This document shows, piece by piece, positions 18,069-26,507 of a DNA stretch of 64,000 nt. The DNA is from Nocardia nova (GTDB lineage Bacteria; Actinomycetota; Actinomycetes; Mycobacteriales; Mycobacteriaceae): the NCBI RefSeq assembly GCF_002933465.1, contig NZ_PSZE01000013.1, forward strand, positions 101,155-165,154, written 5' to 3'. A program made the translations under genes and the position numbers. The stretch's first letter is position 1. Every line of letters begins with the position of its first letter. Under the pieces are notes generated by a model that made no database searches, was not told the origin of the DNA, and saw nothing but the letters and a program-made list of their open reading frames with translations.

Positions 18069-18808
18069 TACAAGCCGCCGTCCACCCGGATCAGTGAGGC
18101 CGTGGTGTAACTGGACGCCGGGCTCGCCAAATACAGTGCCGTGGTCACGATCTCGGAGGGATCACCCGGCCGGCCCGCCGCGCTGCGACTGGTCCGCCGC
18201 CCCTCTTCGGGCCAGGCCTTGGAGATGTCGGTGAGAAACGGGCCCGCCGAGATGGTGTTGACCCTGACCTTCGGGGCGTACTCGCGTGCGAAAACCTGGG
18301 TCAGCGCGTTCAGTCCGGCCTTCGCTCCGGAGTACGGCCCGAATCCCGGCTGCGGCATGAGCGCACCGGAAGAGGACACGTTGATGATCGAACCACCCTC
18401 GCCCGCCGCCATCCGCTCCCCCACCAGGGCGCACAGCCGGAAGGGGCCCTTGAAGTTCACATCGACGATCTTGTCGAAAAGTTCCTCGCTCGTCTGCGCG
18501 GACGACGGTGCCAGCGGCGACATCCCGGCATTGTTGACCAGCACGTCGACCTTGCCGAACTCGGCGTAGGCGGCCTCGACCAACGCACCGATCCGGTCCC
18601 ACTTGCCGACGTGGCATCCGACAGCGAGCGCCCGATGCCCCAGTGCTGCAACCTCTTTCGCCACTTCCTCGCACGCCTCGGCCTTGCGGCTGGTGATCAC
18701 CACATCGGCTCCCGCCGCGGCGAAGGCCAGCACCATCTGCCTGCCGAGACCGCGGCTGCCGCCGGTGACGAGGGCGACCTTGCCGTCGAGTGAAAACAGA
18801 TCCGTCAT
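18065..18808 (-). CDS. Short-chain dehydrogenase/reductase (SDR), third gene of a kinase-dehydrogenase-SDR operon
   Basis: 247 aa classical SDR. TGGSRGLGRQ is at residues 14-23, NNAGMS near 92 and the active-site residues are in INVSSSGAL and YSGAKAG. The C terminus ends in SLIRVDGGLY, usual for the family. Its ATG overlaps the TGA of the acyl-CoA dehydrogenase upstream (ATGA). Together with the dehydrogenase and the APH-like kinase it matches the LvaD-LvaC-LvaA set of levulinate catabolism in gene types, so it may act on a 3-hydroxyacyl- or 4-oxoacyl-CoA. The 3' end abuts the MDR pseudogene. A longer reading of this frame to 19630 is only a shadow of the next gene. Confidence 0.85.
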   Translation of the reverse strand: MTDLFSLDGKVALVTGGSRGLGRQMVLAFAAAGADVVITSRKAEACEEVAKEVAALGHRALAVGCHVGKWDRIGALVEAAYAEFGKVDVLVNNAGMSPLAPSSAQTSEELFDKIVDVNFKGPFRLCALVGERMAAGEGGSIINVSSSGALMPQPGFGPYSGAKAGLNALTQVFAREYAPKVRVNTISAGPFLTDISKAWPEEGRRTSRSAAGRPGDPSEIVTTALYLASPASSYTTASLIRVDGGLY

Positions 18809-20109
18809 GCGATCCCGTACTCCTTCAGAATGTCGGCGTACCGCGCGCGGGCCGCGTCGCGTCGCGTCGGAATGTGTTCGGAGGGAAACAGTCCCGCGGC
18901 GGGACGGTAACCTTTGAGCACCTGCTTGGCGACAGTCGCCTTGTGCACCTCGGTGGGGCCGTCTGCCAACGCCAGCGACGGCACGCTGGTCCACCACTCG
19001 TAGAGCGGCAGTTCGGTGGTGACACCGAGGGAACCGTGGATCTGTACCGCCCGGCCGATGATGTCGGCGAAGATCTTCGCCATCGCCACCTTGCACATCG
19101 CGATGTTGGTGCGTGCCGCGCCGTGTGGCTCGTTGTCGATGATCCACGCGGTCTGCATCACCAGCAGCCGGAATTGGGCCAGCTCGATCCACGAATCCGC
19201 GATGAACTGCTGAACCATTTGCTTGTCCGCCAGTAATTCGCCCTGCGTGCGCCGCGAGAGCACCCGCTCGGCCATCATGTCGAAAGCGCGCCGGCATTTG
19301 CCCACCGTGCGCATCGCATGGTGGACCCGGCCACCGCCGAGCCGGGCCTGAGCCACCTCGAACCCCTGGCCGGGGCCACCGAGGATCGCGTCGGCCGGCA
19401 CCCGCACATCGTTGTAGCGGATATAGCCGTGGGTGCCCTCGTCGAGCTCCTCCCGGTCCGGCATCGCCACCACGTTGCGGATGATCTCGATGCCGGGCGT
19501 TTCGGCGGGCACCACGAACATCGACATCCGGCGATAGGGCGAGGCGTCCGGGTCGGTGACGGCCATGACGATGAAGAAGGCCGCATAGCGCGCGTTGGAG
19601 GAAAACCACTTCTCCCCGCTGATGACCCATTCGTCACCATCGCGGCGTGCGGCGCAGACGAACTCCTTCGGGTCGGCGCCCGCCTGTGGCTCGGTCATCG
19701 AAAAGCAGGACACGATGTCGCCGTCGAGCAGCGGCTGCAGATACCGCGATTTCTGCTCCGCGGTGCCGAACATGGCCAGGATTTCCGCGTTGCCGGTGTC
19801 CGGAGCCGCGGTACCGAAGACCGTCGGCGCCCACATCGACCGGCCCAGGATCTCGTTCATCAGGGCGAGTTTCAGCTGCCCGTACCCCTGTCCGCCGAGT
19901 TCTGGACCGAGGTGGCAAGCCCACAGATCTTGCTCGCGCACCCGCTGCTGCAACGGTTTCAGGATCGCACGAGCCGCCTTGTTCTCGGTGTTGTACGGCT
20001 GGCCGATGTGTGGGAAGAGCAAGTCCAGCGGCTCGCACTCCTCCCGCACGAAGGTGTCCATCCAGTCCAGCTTGGCCTGGAATTCGGGTTCGGTCCGGAA
20101 ATCCCACAT
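18805..20109 (-). CDS. Acyl-CoA dehydrogenase of the ACAD10/11 (LvaC-like) type
   Basis: 434 aa, longer than the classical 380-400. Motifs: FSMTEPQAGADPKEF near residues 136-150, GEKWFSSNARYA after it, GGGRVHHAMR in the C-terminal half, and QIHGSLGVTTELPL followed by LADGPTEVHKATVAK near the end. The P(Q/H)AGADP and GP-EVH patterns are those of ACAD10/ACAD11-like proteins rather than beta-oxidation FadEs. In the animal enzymes and bacterial LvaC, such proteins convert 4-phosphohydroxyacyl-CoA to the 3-hydroxy isomer by elimination and rehydration. It is flanked in one operon by an APH-type kinase and an SDR, which supports that role; the function is inferred. Confidence 0.87.
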   Translation of the reverse strand: MWDFRTEPEFQAKLDWMDTFVREECEPLDLLFPHIGQPYNTENKAARAILKPLQQRVREQDLWACHLGPELGGQGYGQLKLALMNEILGRSMWAPTVFGTAAPDTGNAEILAMFGTAEQKSRYLQPLLDGDIVSCFSMTEPQAGADPKEFVCAARRDGDEWVISGEKWFSSNARYAAFFIVMAVTDPDASPYRRMSMFVVPAETPGIEIIRNVVAMPDREELDEGTHGYIRYNDVRVPADAILGGPGQGFEVAQARLGGGRVHHAMRTVGKCRRAFDMMAERVLSRRTQGELLADKQMVQQFIADSWIELAQFRLLVMQTAWIIDNEPHGAARTNIAMCKVAMAKIFADIIGRAVQIHGSLGVTTELPLYEWWTSVPSLALADGPTEVHKATVAKQVLKGYRPAAGLFPSEHIPTRRDAARARYADILKEYGIA

Positions 20110-20170
20110 GTGTTCGGATCCTTTGTGTCAGAGGGAAAGTGGTGTGTACGTGGCGGCCGGGCCGGTCGCG

Positions 20171-21214
20171 TCAGCGCCCCAGCAGGGCCATCGCCTCCTC
20201 GACCAGGCCCGGCAGCGCGGGTTCCATCCGCAGAAACGCCTCGGGCATGGCGTCGGCCTTGCGGGCCCGCTTGATCAGCAGCGCGGTGGCCGCGGCCTCC
20301 TTGTAGCGAGTCAGCGCGTCGAACCAGGCGAGGTCGGGTACCGAGCGGCCCAGTGCCTGCTCGTACTCGCGGACCACCTCGGCGATGGTCGGCGTCCCGC
20401 ACGGCTCCAGGCTGGGGGCGGCCGGGTGCCGCGCCTCGTCGGTGAAGTAGGTCAGCCAGCTCAGGTCCACCCGGGGATCGCCGATCGACCAGATCTCCCA
20501 GTCGATGATCGCGGTGACCCGGTCGCCGGCGCACAGAGTGTTGCCGAGCCGGTAGTCGCCGTGATTGATCACCCGCTCGGCCTGCTCCGGCACGGACTCG
20601 TGCAAGGCCAGCGCGCAGGCTCGATAGTTGCCCCGCAGATTCTCCGGCACCGTCTCGAAAGCGCGTGTCCACCGGTCGATCTCGGCACCGAGAGTAACGA
20701 CGGGCTCGCCGCCCAAGCCGACGTGGGCCGGCTGCACGCGATGCAAATGACCGAGCATGCGGGCCGCGTCGAGGTACCTGGCCCGGACGCGGGGCGCCGC
20801 CGCGGCGTCGCGCGCATCCTCGAGCAGCGGCTCCACACACTCACCCGCGACCAGATCCATCGCCACGAACGGCGGCGTCTGCGGCGGCAGGCCCTCGTCG
20901 TCGAACAGTACCGCGGGCACCCGGACGCCGGGTGCCCGCGCCAACGCGGCCATCACCTGCCCCTGCCGCAGCACATCCCTGTTGCGCACCGGCATCAGCC
21001 CGGGCGGTGCGACCTTGAGCACCACCGGCTCGGTCGTCCCCGCCGAGGTTAGGTCCGCGACGAAGGTCAGGCTCGAGGCACCGCCGGTCAACGGCCGCAC
21101 GCCCGAGACCGCCGCACCGGCGATGGTGCGGGCCGCCGCATCGGTGGCGCGGATCGCGAGCTGGTCGGCAAAGGTCGCCTCATCGAGTTGGATGGCTGCA
21201 TCAGACGGTTGCAC
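20171..21214 (-). CDS. Aminoglycoside-phosphotransferase-fold kinase (ACAD10/11-associated, LvaA-like)
   Basis: 347 aa APH-fold small-molecule kinase. The Brenner motif NHGDYRLGNTL is near residue 215 and the metal-binding Asp follows in AIIDWEIWSIGDPRVDLSWL; the N-terminal lobe contains LTFVAD and VLKVAPPG with the likely ATP-contact Lys. Paired with an ACAD10/11-like dehydrogenase 61 nt downstream, the likely substrate is a 4-hydroxyacyl-CoA rather than an antibiotic. The start is GTG 21214 with GAAGGAAA upstream. The promoter at 21215-21330 has AGAAT/ATTCT palindromes and no copy of the island dyad. First gene of a three-gene operon. Confidence 0.87.
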   Translation of the reverse strand: MQPSDAAIQLDEATFADQLAIRATDAAARTIAGAAVSGVRPLTGGASSLTFVADLTSAGTTEPVVLKVAPPGLMPVRNRDVLRQGQVMAALARAPGVRVPAVLFDDEGLPPQTPPFVAMDLVAGECVEPLLEDARDAAAAPRVRARYLDAARMLGHLHRVQPAHVGLGGEPVVTLGAEIDRWTRAFETVPENLRGNYRACALALHESVPEQAERVINHGDYRLGNTLCAGDRVTAIIDWEIWSIGDPRVDLSWLTYFTDEARHPAAPSLEPCGTPTIAEVVREYEQALGRSVPDLAWFDALTRYKEAAATALLIKRARKADAMPEAFLRMEPALPGLVEEAMALLGR

Positions 21215-21277
21215 TGAACTGTTTCCTTCGAGGCGAGGAGCGGGACAAAGCGACCCGTCCGATGGTCAATAAAATCG

Positions 21278-21304
21278 AACTCGCATTCTCAGAATATGAT
21301 TCTG
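21278..21304. promoter_or_regulatory. Candidate operator upstream of the kinase operon
   Basis: Overlapping palindromes ATTCTCAGAAT and AGAATATGATTCT, 65-90 bp upstream of the kinase start. The AGAAT/ATTCT units resemble those at 5950-5971 near the TetR gene at 5255, which may hint at shared control; this is only a sequence resemblance. Confidence 0.4.
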
Positions 21305-21339
21305 CTTTCAGTTCGAGCTGTCAACCCCCGGAAACGCCA

Positions 21340-21371
21340 CAACGCGGGCCCGAAACACCGGACCCGCGTTG
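21340..21371 (-). terminator. Hairpin terminator after the Ltp/DUF35 operon
   Basis: CAACGCGGGCCCG pairs with CGGACCCGCGTTG (one mismatch) across a 6-base loop, 40 bp beyond the DUF35 stop on the minus strand. Confidence 0.6.
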
Positions 21372-21410
21372 CCGCACAACACAATCGAGCGAATCAGAAC
21401 ACCGACATGC

Positions 21411-21842
21411 TCACCCCTGCGCCGGGCGGAACACTGGTAACAGCCAGCCGTCCGCGATCGGCGAGAAGGTCACCTCCAGCGCCATACCGATCTGCACCTC
21501 GCTCGGATCCACGTCGACGACATTGGTCACCAGCCGGGCATCACCGGCGCCCTCGAGCGAGACCACCGCACCGACCAGGGTGATGTCGGGAATTCCCGGG
21601 AAGCCGTGGATGACCGCGTAACTGTAAACGCTGCCACGGCCCGAGAGTTCCTTCCAGTTCTTCTCGGTGGACTGACACTCCGGACAGAACGGCGTGGGCG
21701 GCATTCGGAAGTGCCCGCACGAACCACATTGCAGGGCAACCAGTTTGCCCTCCTTGGCGTACTGCCAGAATGGCTCGGTGTCGCTGTTGGTGGTGATATG
21801 GACCGCATCGGCGGGCAACGTGGTCGCTCTGACGTCACTCAT
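21411..21842 (-). CDS. DUF35/OB-fold zinc-ribbon protein, partner of the Ltp-type protein
   Basis: 143 aa. An N-terminal rubredoxin-like zinc ribbon CGSCGHFRMPPTPFCPEC lies at about 39-56, followed by an OB-fold (GRGSVYSYAVIH, then GDARLVTNVV). DUF35 proteins form complexes with thiolase-fold Ltp proteins; the best-known example is the ChsH2 DUF35 domain with the Ltp2 aldolase of steroid side-chain degradation. Here its ATG overlaps the stop of the Ltp-type gene (ATGA), so stoichiometric co-expression is likely. By itself it has no enzyme motif. Confidence 0.87.
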   Translation of the reverse strand: MSDVRATTLPADAVHITTNSDTEPFWQYAKEGKLVALQCGSCGHFRMPPTPFCPECQSTEKNWKELSGRGSVYSYAVIHGFPGIPDITLVGAVVSLEGAGDARLVTNVVDVDPSEVQIGMALEVTFSPIADGWLLPVFRPAQG

Positions 21843-23032
21843 GCCGCACTCCCGAGGATCAGGCCGGAGACCGGCACGGACGCGGGACCGCCTGTGGCGA
21901 GCGCGAATTCGGCATCTTTCACCTGGTTGATCGCAGTGCCTCGCATCTGCTCGACCGCCTCCTTGATGTGGGTCATCCCGATGATGTAGGCCTCCGACAA
22001 CTGGCCGCCGTGGGTGTTGACCGGGATCGAGCCGCCCTTGTACCGGATGGCGCCGCTCTCGACGAACTCACCACCCTCACCCTTACCGCAGAATCCATAA
22101 TCCTCGAGCTGCATGAGCACCATCGGCGTGAAGTGGTCGTAGAGCAGTGCGACGTCGATGTCCTTGGCCGTCAAGCCGGACTGTTCCCACAGCCTCTTGG
22201 CGATCGGCGCATTGCCCGAGGATGCGAAGTACTCGTCCGGCATCCCGTACCAGGCGAAGGCGCGCCCCCATTCACGGCGCCCGCCGTGCGCGACCGCGAC
22301 GACCGGCACCGGCTTCTGCCGCAGATCCTTCGCTCGCTCGGCACTGGTGGTGATGACCGCGACCGCACCCTCGGTCTCGAGGCAGAAGTCGTAGAGGCAC
22401 AACGGATCCGCGATCATGCGGCCGTTGAAGTACTCCTCCTTGGTGAGCGGCGTCTTCTGAATCGCCTTGGGGCGGTTGAGCGCATTCTCCCGGGTCGAGA
22501 TCGCGATCTCCGCGAACGCGTCGCGCCGGGTCCCGTACAAATGCATATGGCGGCGGGCCAGCACCGACATCAGGTGCCCCGGACCGGACAGCCCGGAGGG
22601 CTGCAGGAAGGAGTTGATCGGATCCGCGGCTGCGGCCGCGAACACCGAGCCCAGGCGCTGCTTCTGCTGCTGCAGCGTCATCACCGTGACCACGGTGGTG
22701 GCGTCACCGGCCACGATGGCCGCCCGGGCCAGCCCGATGGAGCCGGCCGCGCCGCCGCCGCCGGAGGTCAGTGAGGCGGTGAAGGTGACTTCCGGGATGC
22801 CCAGGGTTTCCATGAAATCGGCGGTGTCCATCTTGTCGCCGTAGCCGGCGCCCGCGCCCGAATAGTAGGCGAAACCGTCGATTTCCTTGACCGAGATTCC
22901 CGCGTCCTCGCAGGCCGCCAGGATCGCCTTGCCCGCCAACTCCAGATTGGTCTGTGGCGCCGATCCGCCGCGCTTGTAATACGGGGTAGCCCCCACCCCG
23001 ACTATCGCGACATCTCTCAAACCGTTGGACAC
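21839..23032 (-). CDS. Ltp-type thiolase-fold protein (lipid-transfer/aldolase-like)
   Basis: 397 aa thiolase-fold protein. The thiolase nucleophile region reads SLTSGGGGAAGSIG near residue 90, with no Cys. NEAF is replaced by YDHF (298-301) and the His-containing loop is NTHGGQLSEAY (339-349). Loss of the Cys together with a DUF35 partner is the pattern of the Ltp2 retro-aldolase family; Tyr298 and Tyr349 could match its catalytic tyrosines (inference from spacing). The start is taken as GTG 23032 with GGAG upstream; an extension to 23131 has no ribosome site. Divergent from the CoA-transferase at 23341, with the dyad at 23135 between them. Confidence 0.85.
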   Translation of the reverse strand: MSNGLRDVAIVGVGATPYYKRGGSAPQTNLELAGKAILAACEDAGISVKEIDGFAYYSGAGAGYGDKMDTADFMETLGIPEVTFTASLTSGGGGAAGSIGLARAAIVAGDATTVVTVMTLQQQKQRLGSVFAAAAADPINSFLQPSGLSGPGHLMSVLARRHMHLYGTRRDAFAEIAISTRENALNRPKAIQKTPLTKEEYFNGRMIADPLCLYDFCLETEGAVAVITTSAERAKDLRQKPVPVVAVAHGGRREWGRAFAWYGMPDEYFASSGNAPIAKRLWEQSGLTAKDIDVALLYDHFTPMVLMQLEDYGFCGKGEGGEFVESGAIRYKGGSIPVNTHGGQLSEAYIIGMTHIKEAVEQMRGTAINQVKDAEFALATGGPASVPVSGLILGSAA

Positions 23033-23134
23033 ATCAACACTCCATTCTGGTTGCCGTCGGCCACCCGAACCCGAGGCCCGGAACCGCAAGTGAGACCTCG
23101 GCATCATCCGACGACGAGGACACAGCGTCACCTA

Positions 23135-23149
23135 TATCACATAGTAATC
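23135..23149. promoter_or_regulatory. Candidate operator, shared 15-bp dyad (site 5)
   Basis: TATCACATAGTAATC, a weak copy of the dyad in the 308-bp divergent gap between the Ltp/DUF35 operon and the fused CoA-transferase. The rest of this gap shows no gene. Confidence 0.4.
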
Positions 23150-23340
23150 TATCAGGTTGGCCAACTGCAGGGAAAGGGACGTGAACGCGAAGTCCAGCGG
23201 TCGAGAAATTGAACCTTGTGCACTATGTGAGCTGGCGCTACCGTGAGACGCGGCTCACATGCGATCGGCGCAGTGCCCGGCCTCATACCACCCTTTCGCG
23301 CAACCGATCGCACACTCACCCCTGATCCGGAGGATCGCCA

Positions 23341-25797
23341 GTGACTGTCGACTCGCCCCGCCACGACACCCCCGGTCCCCTCGACCGCCTCACGGTGATC
23401 GATCTCTCGACCACCCTGCCTGGCGCGCAGGCCACCATGTTCCTGGCCGATGCCGGAGCCGAAGTGATCTTCGTCGAACCTCCCTCGGGCAGCCGGCTGC
23501 GGGCGCTACCCGGCTGGCCCGCGCTCGGGCGCGGCAAGAAGAGCATCACCCTCGATCTGCACGACGACGCGGATGCCGCGACACTGCGCGCGCTGCTGCG
23601 CACGGCGGACGTACTCGTCACCACTATGCGCCCCGGGGCCGCCACCAGGCTGGGTCTCGACCCCACCTCCGTGGCTACCCTCAATCCCCGGCTGGTCAGC
23701 GCAGCCATCACCGGATGGGGTTCGACCGGTCCGTTCAAGGATCTCAAGGGTTACGAGGCCCTGGTGATGGCGAAGCTCGGCATCATGTACGGCAAACGTC
23801 AGACCACAACCCGGCCCGGACCGTCGTTCGTGCCGAGCCCGTTCGCCTCCTGGGGCGCCGCACACACCGCGGTACACGGCATCCTGGCCGCATTGCTCGA
23901 ACGCGAGGACAGCGGAACCGGACAGCATGTCGAGGCCGACCTGGTCCGCGGCATTGCCACGATGGACACCTGGCAGTGGTTCTCCGAACTCGTGGTGAAC
24001 CGGTGGCCCGACGCGTTCGTCCCGGTGTCCGCATTCGACGACCAGGGCAATCCCAACGGGCATTTGATCTATCCGTTGCTGGTCACACCCACCAAAGACG
24101 GCCACTTCATTCAGTTCGCGCAGACCGAACCTCGCCTGTTCCTGGCACTGATGAAGGAACTCGACCTCACCTGGATGTTCACCGACCCCAAGTGGGCCGG
24201 TCTGCCCCAGCTCGACGACGTCGCGCTGCGAATCGAACTGTGGGAGATCATGCTGGCGCGCGCATCGGCCCGCACCCTCGCCGAGTGGCAGCGGGTCTTC
24301 GACACCAACCCCGACCTCAGCGCGGAGGTCTTCCGCACTCCGGCCGACGCCCTGCACCACCCGCAGCTGGTGCACGACGGACGGGTCGTGACGATCACCG
24401 ATCCCGACCTCGGCGAGGTGACCCAGCCCTCCACACTCGTCCATGTGAACGGCGCCGCCCTGGCCCCGCCCCGGCTCGCGCCCCGGCTGGGCGCCGATGC
24501 CGACGAACTGCGGCGGCGGGCGGTCGAATCGTCCCTCGTGCCAACGAATTCCGGCGAGGCTCGTGCCGAACTTCCGCTGGCGGGCATCACCATCCTCGAG
24601 CTCGGCTCCATGTTCGCGGGCCCCTTCGCGGCCACACTGCTGGCCGACCTCGGCGCTCGAGTGCTCAAAGTGGAACCGCTGGCGGGCGACACCATTCGCG
24701 GTCTGGTCCCCTTCCCGGAGGCGGGCGGCGCAAAAGTGATGCAGGGCAAGGAATCCATCGCCCTCGATACGCATTCACCGGAGGGACTGGCCATCGTGCA
24801 CCGGCTCGCCCAGCAGTCCGATGTGGTGTTGCAGACCTACCGCGCGGGCGCCGCCGAGCGGGCCGGAGTCGACGCCGCGACCCTGACCGCGCTCAACCCC
24901 GACCTGATATATCTGTGCGCACCAGGCTACGGAACCGACGGACCGTACGGCGGCAAGCCCGCCTACGCCCCGTCGATCGGCGCGGCGACCGGCCTCGGCC
25001 TGACCGACGTGCCCGATATCGCCGCGCATGTCGACAACCTCGACGAGGTCAAGGCCGCGGTGATCCGGCTCTACGCCGCGGCCGCCAACCTCTCGGTGCA
25101 GGCGGACGGGGTCGCGGCGCTCGGCGCGGCGTCGGCGATGCTGCTCGGCCTGCTCGCCCGCCGTCGCGGCCGGCCACTGGGCACCTTGACCACCACGATG
25201 ATCGCCACCGGAACGCACGCGCTGGTGGACCGCAATGTCACCTACCCGGGTGCAACCGAAACGTTGCGCCCCGACCCCGACATGTACGGCTACAGCGCCC
25301 TCTACCGCCTCTACCGGGCCGAGGACGGCTGGATCTTCCTGGCCGCCCCGCTCGAACACGAATGGGCGAACCTCACCACCGCGCTCGAACCGCACCTGCG
25401 ACTGGCCGACGACCCTCGCTTCGCCACCACCCGAGCCCGCATCGACAACGACGACGCACTGGCCGAGGCACTGGCCCGGGTCTTCGCAACCCGCGCGAAG
25501 GCGTGGTGGGAGAAAGAATTCGGCGCCGTGGATGTGGGCTGCGTGGCTGTCGCCGAGCAGGTCGCCGAGAAGACGCTGCAGAGCGACGAATTCTTCGAGG
25601 CCGGCTACGGCGTGATGGCCGTGCACCCGACCTTCGACGTCCACCGCCGGCTGAGCCCCGCCACCACGTTTTCGCGGTCACGCACCAAAGCCGACGGCGG
25701 CTGCCTGACGGGCGAGCACACCGACGCGGTACTCACCGAGATCGGTTATGACACAGCGAAAATCGCCGATCTGCGCGCCCGCGGGGTCGTTGCCTGA
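23341..25797 (+). CDS. Fused tandem CaiB/BaiF (class III) CoA-transferase, copy 2
   Basis: 818 aa, colinear with the 822-aa protein at 11762 and clearly its paralogue. Domain 1 (1-395) opens with LTVIDLSTTLPGAQATMFLA and domain 2 (from about 413) with LAGITILELGSMFAGPFAAT. Domain 2 keeps the expected catalytic Asp (QADGVAALGAASAML), while domain 1 has ASWGAAHTAVHGIL at the matching place and appears to lack it, exactly as in copy 1. The start is GTG 23341 with GGAGGATC upstream. It stands alone on the plus strand, divergent from the Ltp/DUF35 operon, and may give CoA to the substrate that pair handles. Confidence 0.88.
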   Translation: MTVDSPRHDTPGPLDRLTVIDLSTTLPGAQATMFLADAGAEVIFVEPPSGSRLRALPGWPALGRGKKSITLDLHDDADAATLRALLRTADVLVTTMRPGAATRLGLDPTSVATLNPRLVSAAITGWGSTGPFKDLKGYEALVMAKLGIMYGKRQTTTRPGPSFVPSPFASWGAAHTAVHGILAALLEREDSGTGQHVEADLVRGIATMDTWQWFSELVVNRWPDAFVPVSAFDDQGNPNGHLIYPLLVTPTKDGHFIQFAQTEPRLFLALMKELDLTWMFTDPKWAGLPQLDDVALRIELWEIMLARASARTLAEWQRVFDTNPDLSAEVFRTPADALHHPQLVHDGRVVTITDPDLGEVTQPSTLVHVNGAALAPPRLAPRLGADADELRRRAVESSLVPTNSGEARAELPLAGITILELGSMFAGPFAATLLADLGARVLKVEPLAGDTIRGLVPFPEAGGAKVMQGKESIALDTHSPEGLAIVHRLAQQSDVVLQTYRAGAAERAGVDAATLTALNPDLIYLCAPGYGTDGPYGGKPAYAPSIGAATGLGLTDVPDIAAHVDNLDEVKAAVIRLYAAAANLSVQADGVAALGAASAMLLGLLARRRGRPLGTLTTTMIATGTHALVDRNVTYPGATETLRPDPDMYGYSALYRLYRAEDGWIFLAAPLEHEWANLTTALEPHLRLADDPRFATTRARIDNDDALAEALARVFATRAKAWWEKEFGAVDVGCVAVAEQVAEKTLQSDEFFEAGYGVMAVHPTFDVHRRLSPATTFSRSRTKADGGCLTGEHTDAVLTEIGYDTAKIADLRARGVVA

Positions 25798-25942
25798 CCC
25801 CGCTCGACGCACCGGCATCCGCACGGCCACGGAACGGAATCCAGCGACCTCGCTCTCGGTGTCTCGCACAGCCCGCCATATCAATCAGCACCACCTCCTG
25901 ATGCGCAGCACAAGTTCGCGCATTCACAGAAAGCGAGTAATC

Positions 25943-26473
25943 GTGCGTTATTCCACCTGGGCGGCGGCCGCCCTCATATCCATTGCCGCCACCGCCTCCA
26001 TCACCGCGGCCAACCCCGCCCTCGCGCGAGCGGATCAGCCGATCTCGGCCGCACAGGCGCAGGGCCGGTCGGCGGCGCACGTCACCGAAGCAGGCGAACC
26101 TGGCGACAGTCCTGCCACGCCGACGGATCCGGGCGCGGAATATCTGCAAGCGTTCGACGCCATCGCCGGCGCGTGGGCCGGCAACTCGATCGTCGGCCAA
26201 GCCATCGGCACGGCGGCCGGGATAGCGGTCGGTTGCCCACTGGGAGCCGTGACCGGAGGCTCACTGACGATTCCGTTGCCGGTGCTGACCCCGGTCGGAA
26301 TCGTCGGCGGCTGTGTCATCGGCGCAGCGGCGCTGGGCTTCCTGGGCGGCACCGTCGGCGGAATCATCTCCGGCGCACCAAGTTTGGCCAACGCCGTCGG
26401 CGAGCAGTACGGCACACTGCACGCCAAAGGACTTGTCGCGCAGCAGGTTACACCCGAGTGCCCCGCGCAGTAA
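25943..26473 (+). CDS. Small secreted glycine-rich (glycine-zipper-like) protein A
   Basis: 176 aa. A signal peptide covers about residues 1-30 (hydrophobic AAAALISIAATASITAA, cleavage likely after ALARA). The mature part has a polar linker and then hydrophobic stretches rich in small residues with G..G..G spacing (IGTAAGIAVGCPLGAVTGG, GIVGGCVIGAAALGFLGG), each with one Cys. The protein at 26508 shares this layout including the GCP(L/F)G segment. Such proteins are common in Nocardia; function unknown, envelope or membrane insertion is plausible. The start is taken at GTG 25943 because the signal peptide begins there; the ribosome site is weak, so the start is uncertain. Confidence 0.7.
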   Translation: MRYSTWAAAALISIAATASITAANPALARADQPISAAQAQGRSAAHVTEAGEPGDSPATPTDPGAEYLQAFDAIAGAWAGNSIVGQAIGTAAGIAVGCPLGAVTGGSLTIPLPVLTPVGIVGGCVIGAAALGFLGGTVGGIISGAPSLANAVGEQYGTLHAKGLVAQQVTPECPAQ

Positions 26474-26507
26474 TCCCGCCCGAACCTGACAGACCAGAAG
26501 GCAGACA

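Noticed and set aside
20171..21214. Aminoglycoside resistance gene
   Set aside because: The APH fold is present, but the operon with an ACAD10/11-like dehydrogenase and an SDR points to acyl-CoA metabolism.
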